A DNA stretch of 11,327 nt from Rhodopirellula sp. GTDB lineage: Bacteria; Planctomycetota; Planctomycetia; Pirellulales; Pirellulaceae. Position numbers and translations under genes: made by a program. The DNA lies in the NCBI GenBank assembly GCA_003513555.1, contig DOPG01000436.1, positions 29,579 through 40,905 on the forward strand, in the 5' to 3' direction. The notes beneath the pieces are model-generated. The model was not told where the DNA came from. It did not search any database and was given only the letters and a program-made list of their open reading frames with translations. This document shows, one piece after another, positions 6,840-11,327 of the stretch (its first letter is position 1; each line of letters opens with the position of its first letter).

Positions 6840-7517
6840 ATGCTCAAGGTATTTGATTCCGCCGATCCGTTTACGATTTTATTGGCCCTTGTGCCACTAA
6901 TTGCTTACCTGCTGGTGATCAGCGCAGTTCGGTTGTCTGGTCGTGCGTTGGTGACAACCGGTGGAAGAGACATTGCTGCACTCGCCCTTGCCGTCTCCGG
7001 TTTGCTTGCCGTAGGGCCAGCAGAGTTGTTCTTTCCCTCTGCCGCAGCCACTGTATTCGGTCCTGCGGTCTGGATCGCGTTGGCAGTGTTTTATGGGTTG
7101 AGTGTTTCACTGATTGCGCTCAGTTTTCCGCCTCGCATCGCCGTATACGGGCGCACGTCCGAGGAACTGTTTGAGCCGCTGCTAGCTGCTGCTCAAACGC
7201 TCGATGCAAAAGCACTGGGGGATGCTGCATTGCTTCAGGTTACCCTACCCGATTTGGGAATCCATCTGAGGGTCGATGGGCATCGCGGCATAGACTATGC
7301 CCAGATCGTGGCCTTCGAGCCCAATGTCTCTCTCAGATTTTGGAGCAAACTGTTGGGCGCGACGCGTGCCAAGGTGCAAGGTCAAACCACCCCTTTCCCG
7401 CGTCGAGGTTTTGCGATGCTCGGTTTCACGCTTATTCTCGGCGGGGTGCTTCTCACTCAAAGTTTCGGAAAACAGGAACTACTGGTGCAGGGTTTTCGGG
7501 ATTGGTTGTGGCGTTAA
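6840..7517 (+). CDS. Unrecognised four-helix membrane protein in the acc/efpL cluster
   Basis: I do not recognise this 225-aa protein. It has predicted membrane helices at about 11-31, 44-64, 74-96 and 189-207. Between helices 3 and 4 lies a soluble segment of about 90 residues (97-188) with YGRTSEELFEPLLAAAQ and the strand-like LLQVTLPDLGIHLRVDGH and DYAQIVAFEPNVSLRF. Arginines after helix 1 (Arg31, Arg35, Arg43) and after helix 3 (Arg99, Arg105) suggest that the soluble segment faces the cytoplasm. The ATG is 9 bases after the accC stop, so co-transcription with accC is very likely; efpL follows 66 bp later. No enzyme motif, metal site or transporter signature is seen. Context hints at lipid or membrane-linked work, but that is only guilt by association. 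Confidence 0.85.
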   Translation: MLKVFDSADPFTILLALVPLIAYLLVISAVRLSGRALVTTGGRDIAALALAVSGLLAVGPAELFFPSAAATVFGPAVWIALAVFYGLSVSLIALSFPPRIAVYGRTSEELFEPLLAAAQTLDAKALGDAALLQVTLPDLGIHLRVDGHRGIDYAQIVAFEPNVSLRFWSKLLGATRAKVQGQTTPFPRRGFAMLGFTLILGGVLLTQSFGKQELLVQGFRDWLWR

Positions 7518-7583
7518 GATTACCAGCGTGAACTGGCCGAATTGTCTCGCAATTCCATTCTCACTTGACAGGATTTCTGCAAA

Positions 7584-8147
7584 GTGCAAGCAAAAGATAT
7601 CAAGACCGGCACTGTCGTGGTGCACAACGGAAACCCCGTCATCATTCAAGGGATCTCGGTGCACTCGCCCTCAGCTCGAGGTGCAGCCACGCTCTACAAA
7701 TTCAAGGCGAGGAATGTAGTCACCGGCAACAAGGTTGACCTCACGCTTAAGGGCACCGAGTCACTGGGCGAAGCAGATTTCTCACGCCGAAATGTGCAGA
7801 TGATGTACTCCGACGCCACCAGCATGTTTTTGATGGATCAGGAAGATTATCAGCAATATGAGTTGCCGCTGGAGGATATTCAGGAGCAACTACCCTACAT
7901 CACCGAAGGGCTCGAGGGGATGAGGGCGATGATCTACAACGACGCCTGCGTTGGACTTGAGGTGCCTGCTTCCGTTGAGCTGCTGATTACCGAATGTGAT
8001 CCAGGCGTTAAGGGCAATTCCGCCACCTCGAGAACGAAGCCCGCGACGCTTGAAACGGGGCTCGTGGTGCAGGTTCCTGAATACATCAAGCAAGGTGAAA
8101 CTCTTAAAATTGACACCCGTACGGGCGAGTACTTATCGCGTGCCTGA
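7584..8147 (+). CDS. efpL: EF-P-like translation factor EfpL (YeiP type)
   Basis: EF-P family proteins bind the ribosome between the P and E sites and relieve stalling at proline-rich stretches. The 187-aa product has the three beta domains of the family: KOW-like (about 1-63), OB (about 66-127) and C-terminal OB (about 130-187). The C-terminal signature KPATLETGLVVQVPEYIKQG is intact at 152-171. It is the EfpL/YeiP subtype: SPSARGAATLYK (28-39) matches SPTARGAATLYK of E. coli EfpL, with Arg32 at the loop tip where canonical EF-P carries a modifiable lysine. FMDQEDY-like and PGVKGNSATSRTKPATL segments also follow EfpL. The start is GTG 7584, preceded by AGGA (7570-7573) at 10-base spacing, one of the few good ribosome sites here. 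Being last in the cluster, it may share the acc transcript. EF-P-modifying enzymes are neither expected nor seen. Confidence 0.93.
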   Translation: MQAKDIKTGTVVVHNGNPVIIQGISVHSPSARGAATLYKFKARNVVTGNKVDLTLKGTESLGEADFSRRNVQMMYSDATSMFLMDQEDYQQYELPLEDIQEQLPYITEGLEGMRAMIYNDACVGLEVPASVELLITECDPGVKGNSATSRTKPATLETGLVVQVPEYIKQGETLKIDTRTGEYLSRA

Positions 8148-8458
8148 TTTGCGGTCACTCGCATCCCCTACAACGGAGCGATCTGGAGAAGAAATCAGTT
8201 TACGCACTCACTTCCGATTCTTTGGTTTCATTTTTGGCCAACCTGGACGCCTTCGTTCCAATGCAACCGGGGTGGCACCTCCAGAGCATTTTGTGCCGGG
8301 GTGCCGACTTCGGACGGTCGAGGCCGCAGTGAAGGCGAGTCGAGACAGCGTCGCTCTCGGATACTTGGGGCCCCCTGTGGGTTGCGGGGGAGAATGATCG
8401 GGTGGCTCTGGGGGTGCGGACGCTGCGCGATTTCTGTTTCGAGCAATGTGGGTTCATG
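8148..8458. other. Non-coding gap between efpL and the oxidoreductase promoter
   Basis: No gene is supported in this stretch. It contains a 6-bp inverted repeat GGCACC/GGTGCC (8274-8279, 8300-8305) with a 20-base loop and no T-run, and a GGGGCCCC palindrome (8367-8374). TTGGGGCCC occurs at 8365-8373 and again at 8469-8477. Open frames crossing it have no family resemblance and run over into neighbouring genes out of frame. No intrinsic terminator for the acc-efpL unit could be identified. Confidence 0.45.
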
Positions 8459-8488
8459 CTGACACTTGTTGGGGCCCTGTGTTAGACT
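8459..8488 (+). promoter_or_regulatory. Candidate sigma-70-type promoter for the oxidoreductase gene
   Basis: CTGACA (8459-8464, five of six bases of TTGACA) is followed after 18 bases by TAGACT (8483-8488, four of six bases of TATAAT, including the key T1, A2 and T6). Transcription would start near 8495, leaving a leader of about 105 bases before the ATG at 8600. The start rules out the upstream in-frame TTG at 8501 as a useful initiation site. No experimental support; the match is moderate. Confidence 0.4.
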
Positions 8489-8548
8489 GAGGGCTGACTG
8501 TTGTCTCGACCAGTTCCAGATTCAAATGCTGTCAACGACACGCAGGGG

Positions 8549-8588
8549 GGCTGGAATCGAACTGTCTCCCACCTTAGGACCCCCAGCC
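8549..8588. other. Leader stem with a tRNA T-arm-like motif
   Basis: GGCTGG (8549-8554) and CCAGCC (8583-8588) form a perfect 6-bp stem enclosing 28 bases, just before the oxidoreductase start. On the minus strand the left part reads GTTCGATTCC (complement of 8553-8562), a T-loop-like motif, preceded by GTCCTAAGG. The flanking bases do not form T-, anticodon- or D-stems and there is no CCA end, so it is not a working tRNA. A leader hairpin or a tRNA relic is possible. Confidence 0.3.
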
Positions 8589-8599
8589 GGATAAAATCA

Positions 8600-9925
8600 A
8601 TGCAGAACAATACTCCCGAGTCAGGTAGCACCGTAAAACGTCGGCAATTTCTTCAGGCTACCGGGGCCGGTGCATTGGCCATGGGAGTGTGGAGTGAGTT
8701 GCCAGCTCAGGAATCAAAGTCGCCCAACGAGAAGCTCAAAGTGCTTTGTGTTGGCACGGCAAATCGTGCCTCGGCGGATATTGATGGCGTTCAAAGTCAA
8801 GACATTGTGGGGCTTTGTGACATTGACCAAAATTATCTTGATCGAGCCTCAAAACGCTTCCCGGATGCAAAACTGTACAAAGACTATCGCGAGATGATTG
8901 CGGAGGAAGCAGACAAGGCGGATGCGATCGTGGTCGCTACGACAGACCATAATCATGCACCCGCTGCAATTCGTGGGATCAATGCGGGGTTGCACTGTTA
9001 TTGTGAAAAGCCGTTGACACACACCGTGGAAGAAGCTCGAAAGATCGCAGCGGCCGCGAAGGCCAAGGGTGTCGCGACACAAATGGGGACGCAGATTCAC
9101 GCGGGTGACAACTACCGGCGTGTCGTTGAGATCATTCGAGCTGGGACGATTGGCGATGTGAAGGAAGTTCACGTGTGGGTCGGAAAGGGATGGGGCGGTG
9201 GAGATCGTCCTGAGAAAGGCGCCGAACCCCCAGCGAACTTGAGTTGGGATCTATGGTTGGGGCCAGCTCCCGTGCGACCGTTCGCGCCGGGACGTTACCA
9301 TCCTGCACAATGGCGACGATGGTGGGACTTCGGTCAGGGAACGCTTGGCGACATGGGATGTCATTACATGGACTTGCCATTCTGGGCTCTGGATCTCAGG
9401 CATCCAACGTCCATCGAAGCGGAAGGACCAGAGGTACATCCTGAGACCTGTCCACTGGGATTGGTGGTGAAGTATAAGTTCCCCGCTCGCGGTGATATGC
9501 CGGCACTTGATCTGACCTGGTACGACGGGAACAAGACGCCACGCGTGGTTGCCGGGGAAAAGGTGCCCGGAAGTGGGGTTATGTTTGTAGGAACCGAGGG
9601 GCACATGTTTGCCTCTTACGGTAATTACAAGCTGTTTCCGAAAGATAAATACTCTGACTTCAAACCTCCTGCACAAACCATCCCGAAATCGATCGGTCAC
9701 CATGCCGAGTGGATCAAGGCATGTAAGGATGGGTCACCGACCACTTGTAATTTTGATTACTCCGGTGCGCTCACTGAGGCAGTGCTGCTGGGGAACGTTG
9801 CCTTCCGTACTGGTAAGCAGATTGAATGGGACGGCGAAAACTTCAAAGCGACGAATTGCCCCGAAGCTGATCAGTACCTTCGCAAAGAATACCGCCCCGG
9901 CTGGGAAGTTGAGTTCAAAGGCTGA
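8600..9925 (+). CDS. Tat-exported Gfo/Idh/MocA family oxidoreductase
   Basis: The family uses NAD(P) to oxidise or reduce sugars and polyols; the substrate here is unknown. Residues 1-36 are a Tat signal (KRRQFLQ at 13-19, hydrophobic stretch, PAQ), so the folded, cofactor-loaded protein is expected outside the cytoplasm, as in many planctomycete members. The Rossmann domain starts KLKVLCVGTANRAS (45-58), then GLCDID and VVATTDHNHAP. The family EKP motif is at 136-138, followed by GTQIHAGDNYRRVVE. The C-terminal substrate domain contains WDLWLGPAP and the GDMGCHYMDLPFWAL block (250-264), with the conserved His/Asp. The usual GxGxxG is GTANRA, with Ala54 for the second Gly. The 441-aa length is typical. 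ATG 8600 is chosen because it gives a compact Tat signal; a TTG at 8501 would add 33 residues across a leader hairpin. The LRR lipoprotein follows after 139 bp. Confidence 0.9.
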   Translation: MQNNTPESGSTVKRRQFLQATGAGALAMGVWSELPAQESKSPNEKLKVLCVGTANRASADIDGVQSQDIVGLCDIDQNYLDRASKRFPDAKLYKDYREMIAEEADKADAIVVATTDHNHAPAAIRGINAGLHCYCEKPLTHTVEEARKIAAAAKAKGVATQMGTQIHAGDNYRRVVEIIRAGTIGDVKEVHVWVGKGWGGGDRPEKGAEPPANLSWDLWLGPAPVRPFAPGRYHPAQWRRWWDFGQGTLGDMGCHYMDLPFWALDLRHPTSIEAEGPEVHPETCPLGLVVKYKFPARGDMPALDLTWYDGNKTPRVVAGEKVPGSGVMFVGTEGHMFASYGNYKLFPKDKYSDFKPPAQTIPKSIGHHAEWIKACKDGSPTTCNFDYSGALTEAVLLGNVAFRTGKQIEWDGENFKATNCPEADQYLRKEYRPGWEVEFKG

Positions 9926-10064
9926 GGATCCGGTGATGCGGTTCTTGGATAAACCACGCGAAGCTTGGAAGCTTGCAAGCGGACTGTGGGGAGTTTCTTG
10001 GTGGTAGATCGCTATCGCCACTTACACAATTTGCTTTTTGCGTCGGTTGACGTTCAGGTATGCC

Positions 10065-11183
10065 ATGTTTGCACGTTCTTTGTTTGTGATTATTGGACTT
10101 TTACTTATCGTTGGCTGTAACAGCGAAACCAACACGCCGTCTCCTGCCGCGCCCGACTCAGGGGCTTCCGCTGATGTTGTGGAGCCTGTTGCCGCTGATC
10201 CGGAGTCTGCGGTAGCTGCGGTAGAGGCGGTTACGACTAAATTGCGGCGTGATTCATCCGGTTGCATCATCGACGTTGACTTTCGTGGGCTGGATGTGAC
10301 TGACGGTGACCTTACCGCATTGGTTGAGCTGCCCCGGTTACGGGCTGTGCGACTCGGCGGCACGGCAGTGACTGATGAGGGAATGACGACGATCGGGCAG
10401 ATTGCCGGTTTGGAAGATCTCGACCTCAGGGATTGTGGGATCACTGATGATGGACTCGCGGAACTCAGTGGGCTCAATAAACTAAAAGCGCTCAGACTGT
10501 CAGGGAAGAGCGGTGCCTGCAGTGTCAGTGATGATGGGATGCTGCATGTCGCAAAGCTGAAAAATCTGAAAGTGCTCGCAATTGACTACCTTTGGATCAG
10601 CGAAGACGGCATCAAAGCGATTGTTGGATTGAGTAACCTACAAGAACTCTATATGGCCGAGACGACCATCGGAAACGAGGCGGTTGAACTGTTCGCTACG
10701 TTTCCGAACCTTAAGAAACTGCGTTTGGCTCGGAATCAAATCGATGCCAGTGGCGTTGCAAATCTGCCAAAAATAAAAATGCTGGAAGAGCTGGACTTGA
10801 GTGAATGCGCTCAACTGTTTGACGATGCGATGGGACCTTTGGCTGAACTGAAGAATCTGAAAAAATTGAATCTTTGGAGGGTGAATATTTCTGATGCCGG
10901 TGTGGAGCCGCTAAAAACTCTAACGGCATTGGAGTATCTCAATCTCGATAACACTCGCTTGAGCGATGAGGGGACAACTTATCTGAGTGGGATGGAAAAT
11001 CTGACATTCTTGCATTTGGGATCAACCCAGATTACCAATGACGGACTGTCATCGTTGGAAGGTTTGACCAAACTGGCTGATCTGAAGGTGACGCGAACGG
11101 CTGTTACCCAAGAGGGCGTGGATCAACTGGGGAAGATGCTTCCGAACACCAAGATTCAGCTTGAGTACATTGAAGGGCAGTAA
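10065..11183 (+). CDS. Leucine-rich-repeat lipoprotein
   Basis: The 372-aa product starts with a lipoprotein signal (FVIIGLLLIVGC, lipobox Cys18). A low-complexity Pro/Ala/Val/Glu-rich spacer (about 20-65) follows, then about twelve tandem leucine-rich repeats of mostly 24 residues to the C-terminus. The repeat core is LxxLxLxxTxIT(D/N)(D/E)G(L/M)xxLxxLxx, the cysteine/ribonuclease-inhibitor-like type common in planctomycetes. Such solenoids bind proteins; the partner is unknown. Repeat 4 is longer than its neighbours, with an insertion around SGKSGACSVSDDG that includes a cysteine. ATG 10065 is chosen over the in-frame TTG at 10038 because AGG lies six bases upstream (10056-10058) and the lipoprotein signal then has normal length. 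It could share a transcript with the oxidoreductase gene 139 bp upstream, although that gap has no conserved element I can name. Confidence 0.88.
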   Translation: MFARSLFVIIGLLLIVGCNSETNTPSPAAPDSGASADVVEPVAADPESAVAAVEAVTTKLRRDSSGCIIDVDFRGLDVTDGDLTALVELPRLRAVRLGGTAVTDEGMTTIGQIAGLEDLDLRDCGITDDGLAELSGLNKLKALRLSGKSGACSVSDDGMLHVAKLKNLKVLAIDYLWISEDGIKAIVGLSNLQELYMAETTIGNEAVELFATFPNLKKLRLARNQIDASGVANLPKIKMLEELDLSECAQLFDDAMGPLAELKNLKKLNLWRVNISDAGVEPLKTLTALEYLNLDNTRLSDEGTTYLSGMENLTFLHLGSTQITNDGLSSLEGLTKLADLKVTRTAVTQEGVDQLGKMLPNTKIQLEYIEGQ

Positions 11184-11205
11184 CGGATGCATGCAGGGGG
11201 TTTTG

Positions 11206-11327
11206 CTAAATGCTATGTCCGTTTCTCGCGGTGAGGGACGTGGTAGGTTGCTTGAGTTCCTCTGCGTTTAGAAATGCTACGGCGACCATCGCTGAGGTGA
11301 TCATGGTTGCAACGTGAATGTGGTGTG
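11206..11327 (-). CDS. Possible C-terminus of a convergent gene, truncated by the window edge
   Basis: A minus-strand frame is open from the right edge for about 39 codons to a TAG (complement of 11206-11208), 22 bp after the LRR gene stop. Its visible part reads VATMITSAMVAVAFLNAEEL followed by a polar tail, which could be a terminal membrane helix or buried helix plus tail. Too little is visible to name a family, and chance openness over this length is not rare. The tight convergent spacing is the main argument for it. Confidence 0.3.
   Translation of the reverse strand, partial: HHIHVATMITSAMVAVAFLNAEELKQPTTSLTARNGHSI

Noticed and set aside
7565..7570. TTGACA just before efpL as a promoter -35 box
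   Set aside because: A -10 box at the right distance would lie inside the coding sequence; the AGGA that overlaps it is better read as the ribosome site.
8365..8477. Direct repeat TTGGGGCCC in the gap upstream of the oxidoreductase gene
   Set aside because: Nine bases of G/C-rich sequence with no flanking similarity; probably chance.
9971..9980. Palindrome GCTTGCAAGC with repeated AAGCTT nearby in the gap after the oxidoreductase gene
   Set aside because: Ten-base palindromes are expected several times in a window this size, and there is no T-run for a terminator.

Overview
The window reads like an ordinary chromosomal stretch of a planctomycete, probably of the Pirellula/Rhodopirellula type. 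The inference rests on gene content: a Tat-exported Gfo/Idh/MocA oxidoreductase, a lipoprotein made of leucine-rich repeats with the 'T-x-(I/V/L)-(T/S)-D-(E/D)-G' phase, an exported protein with a squalene-cyclase-type QW motif, an EfpL (YeiP)-type elongation factor, weak or absent Shine-Dalgarno sites, and several GTG starts. No rRNA, tRNA, transposase, integrase, CRISPR array or phage gene was seen. No taxonomic search was possible, so the assignment is a judgement.

Layout. (1) Bases 1-1964, minus strand: an exported QW-motif protein truncated by the window edge, and upstream of it a 418-aa HlyD-like periplasmic adaptor with a long coiled coil and no pump gene beside it. A dyad symmetry lies just upstream of the adaptor start. 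(2) Bases 1965-2630: a gene-poor gap with a G/T-rich plus strand and a small signal-peptide-like ORF at its right end. (3) Bases 2631-3398, plus: a hydroxypyruvate-isomerase-family TIM barrel. (4) Bases 3498-8147, plus: the core of the window. It holds a second small signal-peptide-like ORF, an M24 Xaa-Pro peptidase, accB, accC, an unrecognised four-helix membrane protein and efpL. (5) Bases 8148-8599: a non-coding gap with a candidate promoter and a leader hairpin. (6) Bases 8600-9925: the Tat-exported Gfo/Idh/MocA oxidoreductase. (7) Bases 10065-11183: an LRR lipoprotein. (8) Bases 11206-11327, minus: possibly the C-terminus of a convergent gene.

How the genes work together. AccB (biotin carrier) and AccC (biotin carboxylase) form the first half of acetyl-CoA carboxylase and commit carbon to fatty-acid synthesis. 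The peptidase - accB - accC - EF-P-family set recalls the peptidase-efp-accB-accC neighbourhood of Firmicutes. Here the order is changed, the EF-P member is of the EfpL subtype, and a membrane protein of unknown family sits between accC and efpL. The flanking genes (adaptor, isomerase, oxidoreductase, LRR lipoprotein) have no clear functional link to this core.

I did not find convincing evidence of a new multi-gene system. The most useful leads are the unknown membrane protein in the acc/efpL cluster, the EfpL subtype at an efp-like locus, the structured accB-accC gap, and two tiny ORFs that look like isolated signal peptides.
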